Shown piece by piece: positions 25,140 through 35,404 of a stretch of DNA of 64,000 nt; position 1 is the stretch's first letter; each line of letters begins with the position of its first letter. A program made the translations under genes and the position numbers. The notes beneath the pieces were generated by a model. The model worked only from the letters and a program-made list of their open reading frames with translations. It was not told the origin of the DNA and did no database searches. The DNA is from Chlamydiales bacterium (GTDB lineage: Bacteria; Chlamydiota; Chlamydiia; Chlamydiales; JACKPQ01), in NCBI GenBank assembly GCA_024233435.1, contig JACKPQ010000003.1:1-64000 (forward strand). The letters run 5' to 3'.

Positions 25140-25574
25140 ATGGCAAAGAAAAAGCTTACAAAAATCATTAAACTGCAAATTGAAGCAGGTAAGGCCAATC
25201 CGGCCCCTCCTGTAGGTCCAGCATTAGGTTCTGCTGGTGTCCAGATCATGGCTTTCTGTAAAGAATTCAACGCTGTGACTAAGGATAAAAAAGGCATCAT
25301 ACCAGTTGTCATCTCTGTTTATCACGACAAGAGCTTTGAATTCATCACTAAAGAGCCGCCTATGTCAAGCCTGATTAAAGAAGAGGCAAAAGTGGCAAAA
25401 GGTTCGGCCGTGCCAAACCGTGATAAAGTTGGAACCCTTACAGAAGATCAAGTTAAGAAAATTGCTGAACGCAAAATGCCTGACTTGCGAGCTCACACTA
25501 TTGAAGCTGCAATGATGATGGTTAAAGGAAATGCTCGCTCCATGGGCATTGATATTGTCGCTGGGAGTGCTTAA
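25140..25574 (+). CDS. rplK: 50S ribosomal protein L11
   Basis: A 144-residue protein of normal length. KIIKLQIEAGKANPAPPVGP and ALGSAGVQIMAFCKEFN are the proline-switch N-terminal domain; the C-terminal half (VKGNARSMGIDIV) binds 23S rRNA at the GTPase-associated centre. GAGGAAACG precedes the ATG. Part of the nusG-rplKAJL-rpoBC cluster. Confidence 0.98.
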   Translation: MAKKKLTKIIKLQIEAGKANPAPPVGPALGSAGVQIMAFCKEFNAVTKDKKGIIPVVISVYHDKSFEFITKEPPMSSLIKEEAKVAKGSAVPNRDKVGTLTEDQVKKIAERKMPDLRAHTIEAAMMMVKGNARSMGIDIVAGSA

Positions 25575-25576
25575 AA

Positions 25577-26278
25577 ATGACGAAGAGAAGTAAACGCTAT
25601 CGCAAAAATATTCAAGGTCTTAATTTAGAGAAAGCCTATACGTTAAACGAGGCAATTGAGATCTTAAAAAATACAACTACAGCTAAGTACGACGAGAGTA
25701 TCGAACTTAACTTGAAGACCGGTGTTGATCCAAAAAAGGCTGACCAACAAGTACGTGGAACTGTAGCTTTGCCTCACGGCACAGGCAAGACAATCCGCCT
25801 GGTCGTTTTAACAAAGGGCGATAAAGTTCAAGAAGCTTTAGAAGCTGGAGCTGATGAAGCCGGCGCAGATGAGCTTGTCGAAAAAATTCAAGGTGGTTGG
25901 ACAGGTTTTGATGCCTTAGTTGTTACACCTGACATGATGCGCGAAGTTGGAAAACTTGGAAAGCTATTAGGTCCACGCGGCCTGATGCCATCACCTAAAG
26001 CTGGAACTGTAACAACAGATGTTGCAAAAGCTGTAAAAGAGATAAAAGCTGGTAAGGTTGAGTACAAAGTTGACAAAAGTGCTAATATCAACATTGCTAT
26101 TGGTAAAATTTCGTTTACGAATGAACAGATTGCTGACAATGCAAAAGCTTTGCTAGGGGCGATCTATAGAGCTAAGCCTGCGAGCGTTAAAGGCGCATAC
26201 TGGCAGTCTTTACATATCACATCAACTTTAGGGCCAGGCCTTAAACTCGATGAAAACAATATAGCCACAGTAATTTAA
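25577..26278 (+). CDS. rplA: 50S ribosomal protein L1
   Basis: A 233-residue protein of the L1 stalk. It carries LKTGVDPKKADQQVRGTVAL, and LGPRGLMPSPKAGTVT, the standard rRNA-binding signature. L1 also represses its own operon in many bacteria; no such site was verified here. It starts two bases after rplK stops. Confidence 0.98.
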   Translation: MTKRSKRYRKNIQGLNLEKAYTLNEAIEILKNTTTAKYDESIELNLKTGVDPKKADQQVRGTVALPHGTGKTIRLVVLTKGDKVQEALEAGADEAGADELVEKIQGGWTGFDALVVTPDMMREVGKLGKLLGPRGLMPSPKAGTVTTDVAKAVKEIKAGKVEYKVDKSANINIAIGKISFTNEQIADNAKALLGAIYRAKPASVKGAYWQSLHITSTLGPGLKLDENNIATVI

Positions 26279-26292
26279 GTTAAAAGGACCAA

Positions 26293-26817
26293 ATGAAAGC
26301 AGAAAAACAATTCTTACTCGATGAGATAAAAGAAAAATTAGACGCATCTAAAGCATTTGTTCTTACTAATTACAAAGGCTTTGATGCAAATAATAACGCA
26401 GAATTCCGCTCGGCACTCATTAAGACCGGTGGAGATTTTGAAGTTGTGAAAAAGCGTATCTTTTTAAAAGCTGCTGAGCAGGCAGGAATCACGGTCAATC
26501 AAAATGACCTTGAGGGACACCTTGCAGTTGTTTTTGCTAAAGAAGATCCAATTACAACAACTAAAGCCGTATTTAAGTTTTCAAAAGACCACAAAGAAAT
26601 GCTGTCAGTTATTGGCGGACACTTTGATGGCAAATATGCAAGCAAAGATGAAGTAACACAGATTTCAGAACTTCCAAGCATGAATGAAATGCGTGCACAG
26701 TTTGTCGGTCTACTCCAAGCGCCAATGTCACAGACATTAGGAGTTATGAATGCGCTCATGACATCTGTCATGCACTGCTTGGAGCAAAAAGCTAAAAAAG
26801 AAGAATCTAACCAATAA
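26293..26817 (+). CDS. rplJ: 50S ribosomal protein L10
   Basis: A 174-residue protein that anchors L7/L12 dimers to the ribosome. The N-terminal domain (AFVLTNYKGFDANNNAEFR) binds 23S rRNA and the C-terminal helix (from about residue 135) binds L7/L12. It lies just before rplL. GGACC precedes the ATG. Confidence 0.96.
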   Translation: MKAEKQFLLDEIKEKLDASKAFVLTNYKGFDANNNAEFRSALIKTGGDFEVVKKRIFLKAAEQAGITVNQNDLEGHLAVVFAKEDPITTTKAVFKFSKDHKEMLSVIGGHFDGKYASKDEVTQISELPSMNEMRAQFVGLLQAPMSQTLGVMNALMTSVMHCLEQKAKKEESNQ

Positions 26818-26829
26818 GAGAGGTAACCC

Positions 26830-27237
26830 GTGAGCGAAGAAGCTAAACAAGATCCGAAACTCAAAAAACTTGTCGACGAACTAAGCCAGCTAACTGTGCT
26901 AGAAATGTCGCAACTAAAAAAAGTGCTAGAAGAGACCTGGGGCGTTGAAGCCGCAGCCGCTACTGCCGTTGTTGCAGCACCTGCTGCTGCTGCTGCTGGT
27001 GAAGCTGCAGCTGAATCAACTGATTTCCAAGTGACTTTAGCTGAAGTGCCTGCTGATAAGAAAATCGCTGTCATTAAAGTTGTACGCGAAATCACAGGAC
27101 TTGGCCTAAAAGAAGCTAAGGACATGGTTGAAGGTGCGCCAAAAGTTCTTAAAGATAGCGCGGCTAAAGCTGAAGCCGACGAGATTTCTAAGAAACTCGC
27201 TGAAGCCGGCGCTAAAGTAACCCTTAAGGGTCTTTAA
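26830..27237 (+). CDS. rplL: 50S ribosomal protein L7/L12
   Basis: A 135-residue protein. N-terminal dimerisation domain (LVDELSQLTVLEMSQLKKVL), an Ala-rich hinge (AATAVVAAPAAAAAGEAAA) and the C-terminal factor-binding domain (KIAVIKVVREITGLGLKEAK) are all present. It begins with GTG at 26830. The hinge is longer than in E. coli, giving a 135- rather than 121-residue protein. Confidence 0.97.
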   Translation: MSEEAKQDPKLKKLVDELSQLTVLEMSQLKKVLEETWGVEAAAATAVVAAPAAAAAGEAAAESTDFQVTLAEVPADKKIAVIKVVREITGLGLKEAKDMVEGAPKVLKDSAAKAEADEISKKLAEAGAKVTLKGL

Positions 27238-27271
27238 TACCGCACACCTTATTTTACATATATTTATAGTA

Positions 27272-27291
27272 GGGGTATGCTTGCATACCTC
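27272..27291 (+). promoter_or_regulatory. hairpin in rplL-rpoB spacer
   Basis: An 8-bp stem (ggggtatg with catacctc, one G-T pair) and a CTTG loop lie midway in the 95-bp spacer. No T-run follows. In E. coli the same spacer holds an attenuator and RNase III site, which suggests a comparable role here. Confidence 0.5.
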
Positions 27292-27332
27292 TGCTATTGC
27301 ACTATTTATGAAGTTTTTTTAGGAGGCATTTA

Positions 27333-30300
27333 ATGCTACGCAAATCTCCAGAGCGCCACGGATATAAAACGAGTCAGGACATCATCGACCTGCCCAATTT
27401 GATCGAAATTCAGATCAAATCTTTTAGAGAATTTTTACAAGCTGACAAACTACCGCATGAGCGTGAAAACGTTGGGTTGGAAGAAGTTTTTAATGAGATT
27501 TTTCCCATCAAGTCTTACGATGAAAAGACAGTTTTAGAGTATATTTCCTACACTCTGGGAGTTCCAAAATACAGCCCTGAAGAATGCATTAGACGCGGCA
27601 TTACTTGCAACGTCACCCTTAAAGTTAAATTCCGCTTAACAGACGAAACTGGGATCAAAGAAGAAGAAGTTTACATGGGCACGTTGCCTGTAATGACTCA
27701 GAATGGAACATTCATCATCAACGGCGCCGAGCGTGTGATTGTATCTCAGCTGCACCGATCTCCGGGTATTTCGTTTGAATCTGAACGCCACCCCAAAGGA
27801 AACACGCTTTATTCATTTAGAGTTATCCCTTATCGCGGTAGCTGGCTTGAGACCTCATTTGACCTCAATGACATGATCTATGTCTATATCGACCGTAAAA
27901 AGCGTCGCCGCAAAACACTTGCGACCTCATTCATTCGAACACTTGGCTATTCAACAGATGCAGACATCATTGAAGAGTTCTTCAACACATCGCGCGTTAA
28001 AATACGTTCTGAGAAAGACTTTACAAGACTAGTTGGTAAAATTCTAGCTGACGATGTTCTCGATGAGGAAAGCGGTGTTGTTTTTGGAAAAGCTGGTGAA
28101 AAACTTACAACTGCGATGCTAAAACGTATGGTGGATGCAGGGATTAGCGCTTTGCGTATTGCAGAAGATGCAGATGAAACTAGTCCTATCATTAAAATGC
28201 TTGCAAAAGATCCGACGGACTCATACGAATCTGCGCTAAAAGACTTTTACCGCAAACTTCGTCCAGGTGAACCTGCAACGCTTGCAAATGCCCGCTCTGC
28301 GATTATGCGCCTTTTCTTTGATCCAAAACGCTACAACCTTGGTAAAGTCGGACGCTATAAGTTAGCCCGTAAACTTGGCGCTGAAATCACTGATGATACA
28401 TTTAATCAAGTTACATTGCGTAAAGAAGATATCGTTGACGCACTTAAATACTTGATCCGCTTGCGCAAAGGAGATGAAAACGTCTCTGTAGATGATATTG
28501 ACCACCTTGGAAACCGTCGAGTTCGCTCTGTCGGTGAGCTTGTGCAGAACCAGTGCCGCGTTGGACTAGCGCGCATGGAAAAAATCATCAAAGAGCGCAT
28601 GAACCTTTTTGACTTCACATCAGATACGCTTACACCAGGTAAACTTGTATCTGCAAAAGGTTTGGCTGGTGTTCTCAAGGACTTCTTTGGTAGATCACAG
28701 CTTTCTCAATTCATGGATCAAACTAACCCTATAGCTGAGCTTACTCACAAGCGACGTCTTTCCTCACTAGGACCTGGCGGCTTGAACCGTGAAAGAGCAG
28801 GATTCGAAGTTCGCGATGTGCACTCAAGTCACTACGGCCGTATCTGCCCAATTGAGACACCAGAAGGACCAAACATTGGTTTGATCACTTCAATGTCCTC
28901 TTTTGCAAAGATCAACGAATTTGGTTTTATTGAGACTCCTTACCGAATAGTTAAAGATGGTATCGTATCCGAAGAAATCGAATACATGACAGCTGACCAG
29001 GAAGAAAACTGTGTGATTGCGCAGGCATCTGCCGAACTTGATGAGCACCATATGTTTAAAGAAAACATCGTGTGGGCTCGCCACCGCGGGGAATCGCTTA
29101 AAATCGACACGGATAAAGTCACTCACATGGACGTTAGTCCAAAGCAGCTCGTTTCTATTGTTACAGGATTAATTCCCTTCCTTGAGCATGACGATGCTAA
29201 CCGTGCGCTTATGGGCTCGAACATGCAACGTCAAGCTGTTCCTTTGCTTAAGACAGATGCGCCGATTGTAGGAACAGGAATTGAAAAGCGCGCAGCTCGC
29301 GATTCTGGTGCTGTGATCATAGCTGAAGAAGATGGAGTTATTGAGTACGTTGATGGCTACACCATCACGATTGCTCCTAAGGCCAATCCGCTTCAGAAAC
29401 ACACATACAGGCTTAACAAATTTATGCGCTCTAACAGCGGAACATGCGTAAATCAAACCCCACTTTGCGAAGTTGGAGACGTTGTTTCTGCAGGTGATGT
29501 GATTGCCGATGGGCCAGCGACTGATAAAGGCGAGGTTGCCCTTGGGAAAAACGCCTTGGTAGCGTTTATGCCTTGGTGCGGATACAACTACGAAGATGCG
29601 ATTATCATCTCTGAAAAACTAGTGCGAGAAGATGCTTATACATCAATCTACCTAGAAGAGTTTGAAGCCTCTGCACAGATGACAAAGCTTGGAAAAGAAG
29701 AGATCACACGTGATATTCCTGGATTGTCTGAAGAGCAGCGCCTCAATTTGGAAGAAGATGGAACGATTCGTATAGGTGCTGAAATAAAACCAGGTGATGT
29801 CTTAGTTGGTAAAATCACACCTAAATCAGAGACAGAGCTTGCGCCTGAAGAGCGTTTACTACGCGCAATTTTTGGCGAAAAGGCTGCTGACTTTAAAGAT
29901 GTATCGTTAACAGCTCCTCCGGGAGTGTCTGGTTTTGTACAGAACAAACTCAGCCTTTCAAAGCGTGATCCACTTTCAAAAACAGATGAGCAGCAGGTCT
30001 ATGAGACATCGGTCATCAAAGAAATTCACGCCGAATTCAAAGAAAAAGAAACCGAGATTCTTATGCAACAGCATGATCACCTCGGCGCCTTGCTTCTAGA
30101 TACACTAGCTCCTGCACCGATCTTGCATAGAAAAAGCGGAGATATTGTCATTAAAGAAGGGGATGAGATTACCCAAGAGATGATTGAAAAGATCGAAGCA
30201 GAAAGTCTTGAAGATCTTATCATCCCAGACAACGAGCTGTATAAAGCAGTGAAAAAAGTCCTTATTGAAGGTCAGCAGTCTTTAGAAAAGCTTTATATGG

Positions 30301-31121
30301 AGCATAAAACTGAGGTCGAGCACATGCGCAAAGGCGACACTGAGCTTGATGCTGGAGTAATTCGTCAGGTTAAAGTCTATATTGCAACTAAGCGTAAGCT
30401 TCAAGTTGGTGATAAGATGGCAGGCCGCCACGGTAACAAGGGTGTTGTTTCAAACATCGTTCCAGAAGCCGATATGCCCTACTTAGAAAATGGAGAGACC
30501 ATTGAAGTGATTTTAAACCCACTTGGTGTTCCTTCCCGTATGAATCTTGGACAGCTCCTGGAAACGCATCTTGGATATGCCGCCAAAAAAGCTGGTATCT
30601 ACATCAAGACACCCGTCTTTGAAGGATTTCCAGAAGAGCGTATTTGGGAAATGATGAAAGAGCAAGGCTTGTCAGACGATGGTAAAATGTATCTTTATGA
30701 TGGCCGTACAGGCGAGCGTTTTGATAACCGCGTTGTCGTCGGTTACATGTACGTTCTAAAACTATCACACCTTGTTGCTGATAAGATTCACGCACGTTCC
30801 ATTGGACCTTACTCATTAGTAACGCAACAGCCACTTGGTGGTAAAGCCCAGATGGGTGGTCAGCGTTTCGGTGAGATGGAGGTTTGGGCGCTAGAAGCTT
30901 ACGGCGCAGCCTATTTGCTTCAAGAGATGCTAACAGTAAAATCAGACGATGTCGAAGGCCGCACTCGCTGCTACGAATCGATTGTCAAAGGGGATAACAC
31001 GCTGAAGGCTGGAACGCCTGAATCGTTCAACGTCCTAATTAAAGAGATGCAAGGTCTAGGGCTTGATATCAAGCCAGAGCATGCATCAGAAGAAGAGTCA
31101 CTTGCATTGGTGGGAGAATAA
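27333..31121 (+). CDS. rpoB: RNA polymerase beta subunit
   Basis: A 1262-residue protein with the standard layout. The rifampicin region reads FGRSQLSQFMDQTNPIAEL then THKRRLSSLGPGG, with wild-type Asp, His and Ser at the common resistance sites. Active-site and clamp segments RHGNKG and GGKAQMGGQRFGEMEVWALE are intact. AGGAGG precedes the ATG. The rpoC start follows four bases after the stop. Confidence 0.99.
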   Translation: MLRKSPERHGYKTSQDIIDLPNLIEIQIKSFREFLQADKLPHERENVGLEEVFNEIFPIKSYDEKTVLEYISYTLGVPKYSPEECIRRGITCNVTLKVKFRLTDETGIKEEEVYMGTLPVMTQNGTFIINGAERVIVSQLHRSPGISFESERHPKGNTLYSFRVIPYRGSWLETSFDLNDMIYVYIDRKKRRRKTLATSFIRTLGYSTDADIIEEFFNTSRVKIRSEKDFTRLVGKILADDVLDEESGVVFGKAGEKLTTAMLKRMVDAGISALRIAEDADETSPIIKMLAKDPTDSYESALKDFYRKLRPGEPATLANARSAIMRLFFDPKRYNLGKVGRYKLARKLGAEITDDTFNQVTLRKEDIVDALKYLIRLRKGDENVSVDDIDHLGNRRVRSVGELVQNQCRVGLARMEKIIKERMNLFDFTSDTLTPGKLVSAKGLAGVLKDFFGRSQLSQFMDQTNPIAELTHKRRLSSLGPGGLNRERAGFEVRDVHSSHYGRICPIETPEGPNIGLITSMSSFAKINEFGFIETPYRIVKDGIVSEEIEYMTADQEENCVIAQASAELDEHHMFKENIVWARHRGESLKIDTDKVTHMDVSPKQLVSIVTGLIPFLEHDDANRALMGSNMQRQAVPLLKTDAPIVGTGIEKRAARDSGAVIIAEEDGVIEYVDGYTITIAPKANPLQKHTYRLNKFMRSNSGTCVNQTPLCEVGDVVSAGDVIADGPATDKGEVALGKNALVAFMPWCGYNYEDAIIISEKLVREDAYTSIYLEEFEASAQMTKLGKEEITRDIPGLSEEQRLNLEEDGTIRIGAEIKPGDVLVGKITPKSETELAPEERLLRAIFGEKAADFKDVSLTAPPGVSGFVQNKLSLSKRDPLSKTDEQQVYETSVIKEIHAEFKEKETEILMQQHDHLGALLLDTLAPAPILHRKSGDIVIKEGDEITQEMIEKIEAESLEDLIIPDNELYKAVKKVLIEGQQSLEKLYMEHKTEVEHMRKGDTELDAGVIRQVKVYIATKRKLQVGDKMAGRHGNKGVVSNIVPEADMPYLENGETIEVILNPLGVPSRMNLGQLLETHLGYAAKKAGIYIKTPVFEGFPEERIWEMMKEQGLSDDGKMYLYDGRTGERFDNRVVVGYMYVLKLSHLVADKIHARSIGPYSLVTQQPLGGKAQMGGQRFGEMEVWALEAYGAAYLLQEMLTVKSDDVEGRTRCYESIVKGDNTLKAGTPESFNVLIKEMQGLGLDIKPEHASEEESLALVGE

Positions 31122-31125
31122 CGAG

Positions 31126-34100
31126 ATGTTTGAAGAAGAAGAGTTGGAAAAAAGCCGTTTTGACAAGCTGACAATTAAAATTGCATCAGATGATGTGATA
31201 CGAAACGATTGGTCTCGTGGAGAAATTAAAAAGCCTGAGACTATCAATTACAGAACTTTTAAACCTGAAAAAGGTGGATTATTCTGTGAAAAGATTTTCG
31301 GACCTACCAAAGATTGGGAATGTGCTTGCGGAAAATACAAAAAAATTAAGCACAAGGGCATTGTCTGCGATCGTTGTGGAGTTGAAGTTACCATTTCTAA
31401 AGTTAGACGTGAGCGCATGGCGCACATCGATTTGGCTGTGCCTGTTGCGCACATTTGGTTTTTTAAAACTCAGCCATCGCGTATCGGAAATATTTTAGGC
31501 CTGACAGGATCTGAGCTTGAGCGCATCATTTATTATGAAGAATATGTTGTAACAGATTCAGGGCGCACCACGCTTGAGCGTAAGCAGCTCCTCAATGATG
31601 CAGAATTTCGTGAGGCCCAAGAAAAATGGGGCCCCGATAGCTTCACAGCTAAAATGGGTGCTGAAGCTGTAAGGGATCTTCTTGAAAAAGAAGAGCTTGA
31701 TCAAGTGATTGTCGAGCTTAAGGAAAAGCTTCGCAAAACAAAGTCAATGCAAGCGCGAATGAAACTTGCTAAACGGTTAAAAATTGTAGAATCCTTCTCA
31801 GGATCGCCTAACCGTCCAGACTGGATGGTGATGTCATGTGTTCCAGTTATTCCACCAGATCTTAGACCCCTTGTGCCTCTTGATGGAGGCAGGTTTGCTA
31901 CATCAGACTTAAATGACCTGTATAGACGCGTCATTAACCGCAATAACCGCTTAAAATCTATTCTGAAACTGAAGACACCCGATGTTATTATCCGCAACGA
32001 AAAGCGCATGTTGCAAGAGGCTGTCGATGCTCTTTTTGATAATGGTCGTCATGGCCATCCTGTCATGGGCGCTGGTAACAGACCTTTGAAGGCCCTTTCA
32101 GAAATGCTTAAGGGTAAACAAGGTCGATTCCGTCAAAACCTTCTTGGTAAGCGCGTTGACTATTCAGGTCGTTCAGTGATTGTTGTGGGCCCTGAGCTTA
32201 AGCTCAACCAATGTGGTCTACCAAAGCAGATGGCGCTTGAGCTTTTCGAGCCTTTCATTGTTAAGCGTCTTAAAGACTTAGGATATGTCTACACAATCCG
32301 TTCTGCTAAAAAAATGATTCAGCGTGAGGATCCTGAAGTTTGGGATGTTCTAGAAGAAATCATTAAAGGACACCCTGTACTTCTTAACCGTGCACCTACA
32401 TTGCATAGACTAGGTATTCAAGCATTTGAACCTGTCCTTATTGAAGGTAAAGCTATTCGCATTCATCCGCTAGTCTGTTCTGCGTTTAACGCTGACTTTG
32501 ACGGTGACCAAATGGCAGTGCACATCCCTCTTTCTGTAGAGGCGCAGCTCGAGGCTAAAGTCTTGATGATGGCACCAGATAACATCTTCTTACCTTCGTC
32601 TGGTAAGCCTGTTGCTATTCCATCTCAAGATATGATCTTAGGACTTTATTACTTGATGCATGATCCGCTCTACATTCCTGAAGAGCATGGTAAGAAAACG
32701 CGCACATTTGGAAGCTCACAAGAAGTGTTAACAGCGCTATCTGCAGGGGAAAGCTATAACTTGCACTTAGAAAGCTTTGAAGAAGGTCAACGACGCGATG
32801 ATATGGGTCGTGGTCTTCATATTCACGAGCAGATTCGCTTGAGGCTTCCTGAGGGTATGATCACGACGACGCCTGGTCGCGTAATCTTTAACACGATTGT
32901 GCCAAAAGAACTAGGATTCCAGAACTACACTCTTCTTCGCAAGAAGATGGGCGAGCTTGTTCTTGCAACTTATAAAAAGATTGGTCTTGAAGCAGCTGTT
33001 AAATTCCTTGATGATCTTAAAGATATTGGGTTTGCTAACGCCACAAAAGCATCGCTTTCAATGGGTATCAAAGACATTTGTGTCCCAGCTCAAAAGCAGA
33101 AAACTTTAGTGGATGCTTACAAGCGTGTTGAAAAAGTGGCTAAACAATATAGCGATGGTATTATCACTGATGGTGAGCGCCATTCGAAGATTGTCAGCAT
33201 TTGGACAGAGGTCGCAGACTTGCTCGCTGATGAGCTCTTTGAATTGATCCGGGTTCCAAAAGACTTAAAGATGAACCCCATCTATGCGATGATGCACTCT
33301 GGTGCTCGTGGATCAAAACAACAGGTAAGGCAGCTTGGTGCGATGCGCGGTCTTATGGCTAAGGCCAACGGCGATATCGTTGAGTATCCAATTACTGCGA
33401 ACTTCCGCGAAGGGTTGAGCGTTCTAGAGTACTCTATTTCCTCACACGGTGCGCGTAAAGGTCTTGCTGATACGGCCCTTAAAACTGCTGACTCAGGTTA
33501 CCTCACTCGCCGCCTCGTTGACGTAGCGCAAGATATTCTTGTCACTGAAGATGATTGTGGTACGCTTGGTGGTATTGAAGTGTCACCGATTAAGCAAGGA
33601 AATGAAGAGCTCCTGCCTTTAAAAGATAGACTTTTTGGTCGTGTGGCTTGTGAAGATATTTACCAGCCTGGTGATAGCACAAAATGCCTTGCAAAAGGCG
33701 GAGAGGTTATCAATCAGCTCCAAGCTGAAGCCATTGATGATGCAGGTATTGAGAGCGTGCGTATCCGTTCAACGCTCACATGTGAGTCTCAGCGCGGAGT
33801 TTGTGCAAAATGTTACGGACTTAACCTCTCAAATGGCCGCATGATTGCCAAAGGGGAAGCTGTTGGTATCATAGCCGCTCAGTCAATTGGTGAACCGGGT
33901 ACACAGCTTACAATGAGAACCTTCCACTTGGGTGGTATTGCCTCTGCGCAAGTCGCTCCTGAGCTCATTGCTGAAAAAGAAGGTATTCTTGTTTATGAAA
34001 ATGTCCGTACCGTTCAAAATCGTGAAGGCAAACATGTTGTTCTTAATAAAAACGGCGCCTTGCATATCTGTAAAGATGAAGGCCGCTCATTAGACGAAAC

Positions 34101-35328
34101 AAAACGTTTGTTAGCTTCTAAGTCAATTGAGTCATTACAAACTCTCAAAGTAGAGCTTGGCACCCAGATCTTGCTGGCTGATGGCGAAGTTGTTAAGGTA
34201 AAGCAAAAGGTTGCCGACCATGAGCCTCACAACATGCCGATCATTTGCGAGAAGCCAGGTTACGTGAAGTACGAAGACCTCGTAGAAGGTATTTCGACAA
34301 CACGTGAGGTGAATAAGCAAACTGGACAAACCGAATTAGTTGTTAGACAGCACCGTGGCGATCTTCATCCGCAAATCGCTATCTATGCTGATAAAGAGTG
34401 CAATGATTTGATTGGAGCCTATGCGATTCCATCAAGCGCTTTCCTCTCGGTCAGTGAAGGTGATAAAGTAGAAGCAGGTGATATCCTTGCTCGTCTGCCT
34501 AGCGGCGCTATTAAAACAAAAGACATTACCGGTGGTCTACCACGTGTTGCTGAGCTTGTCGAAGCCCGCAAACCGAAAGAGACCGCAGAAATTGCAAGAC
34601 TTGATGGTGTTGTTGACTTTAGTGGTGGAGTTCAGAAGAACAAGCGCATTGTGGTTGTTCGTGATGAAGAAACAGGCATGGAAGAAGAGCATCTCATCCC
34701 GCTCAATAAACACTTGATCGTTCAAAATGGCGACACTGTGATCAAAGGTCAGCAGCTTACAGATGGACTTGTTGTCCCGCAAGAGATTCTTGAAATCTGC
34801 GGTGTACGCGAGCTCCAAAAATACCTGGTCAACCAAGTTCAAGAAGTCTATCGCCTCCAGGGTGTGGACATCAACGACAAGCACATTGAGATCATTGTGC
34901 GCCAGATGCTGCAAAAAGTGCGTGTGACAGATCCAGGTGATACAACATTGCTCTATGGTGAAGATGTCGATAAGAAGACATTCCATGAAATCAACCGTAA
35001 AGCAATCCTTGAAGGTGGAAGGCCATCAACAGCGGCCCCTGTTCTTCTTGGTATCACGAAGGCCTCGCTATCAACTGAGTCATTCATCTCAGCAGCGGCC
35101 TTTATGGAAACAACGCGTATTCTTACAGAAGCAGCTTGCGATGGTAAGACAGACTACATGCTTGACTACAAGTCAAACCTCATCATGGGATCCGCGATCC
35201 CTGGTGGAACAGGTTTTTACAATTATAAGAGCCGCATCCAGAAGTTTGCACTCGATGCAGATGATGGCGCGCTTGTCTTTGACTTTGAGTCTATCAAGCC
35301 AGCAGCAGTAGCAGTTCCTGCAGCTTAA
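31126..35328 (+). CDS. rpoC: RNA polymerase beta' subunit
   Basis: A 1400-residue protein. N-terminal zinc ribbon cysteines (CACGKYKK and CDRCGVEV), the catalytic aspartate triad in NADFDGDQMAVH, and the second cysteine cluster near CESQRGVCAKCYGLNL are all present. The start at 31126 (MFEEEELEKS) gives the conserved N-terminus and follows rpoB by four bases; an open frame running back into rpoB is spurious. It ends before an efficient-looking terminator. Confidence 0.99.
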   Translation: MFEEEELEKSRFDKLTIKIASDDVIRNDWSRGEIKKPETINYRTFKPEKGGLFCEKIFGPTKDWECACGKYKKIKHKGIVCDRCGVEVTISKVRRERMAHIDLAVPVAHIWFFKTQPSRIGNILGLTGSELERIIYYEEYVVTDSGRTTLERKQLLNDAEFREAQEKWGPDSFTAKMGAEAVRDLLEKEELDQVIVELKEKLRKTKSMQARMKLAKRLKIVESFSGSPNRPDWMVMSCVPVIPPDLRPLVPLDGGRFATSDLNDLYRRVINRNNRLKSILKLKTPDVIIRNEKRMLQEAVDALFDNGRHGHPVMGAGNRPLKALSEMLKGKQGRFRQNLLGKRVDYSGRSVIVVGPELKLNQCGLPKQMALELFEPFIVKRLKDLGYVYTIRSAKKMIQREDPEVWDVLEEIIKGHPVLLNRAPTLHRLGIQAFEPVLIEGKAIRIHPLVCSAFNADFDGDQMAVHIPLSVEAQLEAKVLMMAPDNIFLPSSGKPVAIPSQDMILGLYYLMHDPLYIPEEHGKKTRTFGSSQEVLTALSAGESYNLHLESFEEGQRRDDMGRGLHIHEQIRLRLPEGMITTTPGRVIFNTIVPKELGFQNYTLLRKKMGELVLATYKKIGLEAAVKFLDDLKDIGFANATKASLSMGIKDICVPAQKQKTLVDAYKRVEKVAKQYSDGIITDGERHSKIVSIWTEVADLLADELFELIRVPKDLKMNPIYAMMHSGARGSKQQVRQLGAMRGLMAKANGDIVEYPITANFREGLSVLEYSISSHGARKGLADTALKTADSGYLTRRLVDVAQDILVTEDDCGTLGGIEVSPIKQGNEELLPLKDRLFGRVACEDIYQPGDSTKCLAKGGEVINQLQAEAIDDAGIESVRIRSTLTCESQRGVCAKCYGLNLSNGRMIAKGEAVGIIAAQSIGEPGTQLTMRTFHLGGIASAQVAPELIAEKEGILVYENVRTVQNREGKHVVLNKNGALHICKDEGRSLDETKRLLASKSIESLQTLKVELGTQILLADGEVVKVKQKVADHEPHNMPIICEKPGYVKYEDLVEGISTTREVNKQTGQTELVVRQHRGDLHPQIAIYADKECNDLIGAYAIPSSAFLSVSEGDKVEAGDILARLPSGAIKTKDITGGLPRVAELVEARKPKETAEIARLDGVVDFSGGVQKNKRIVVVRDEETGMEEEHLIPLNKHLIVQNGDTVIKGQQLTDGLVVPQEILEICGVRELQKYLVNQVQEVYRLQGVDINDKHIEIIVRQMLQKVRVTDPGDTTLLYGEDVDKKTFHEINRKAILEGGRPSTAAPVLLGITKASLSTESFISAAAFMETTRILTEAACDGKTDYMLDYKSNLIMGSAIPGGTGFYNYKSRIQKFALDADDGALVFDFESIKPAAVAVPAA

Positions 35329-35341
35329 ACCATGTTGAATT

Positions 35342-35374
35342 ACTGGTGCTTTTTAAAAGCACCAGTTTTCTTTC
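35342..35374 (+). terminator. Rho-independent terminator after rpoC
   Basis: ACTGGTGC and GCACCAGT form the stem, extended by T/A pairs, with TTTTCTTTC on the 3' side. It ends the tuf-to-rpoC gene block, 14 bp after the rpoC stop. Confidence 0.85.
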
Positions 35375-35404
35375 TATAGATCGCTACTTATCTGAAAAGT
35401 GGCG

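Noticed and set aside
26499..27125. 208-codon minus-strand frame across rplJ/rplL
   Set aside because: It mirrors the Ala-rich hinge codons of rplL and has no independent evidence.
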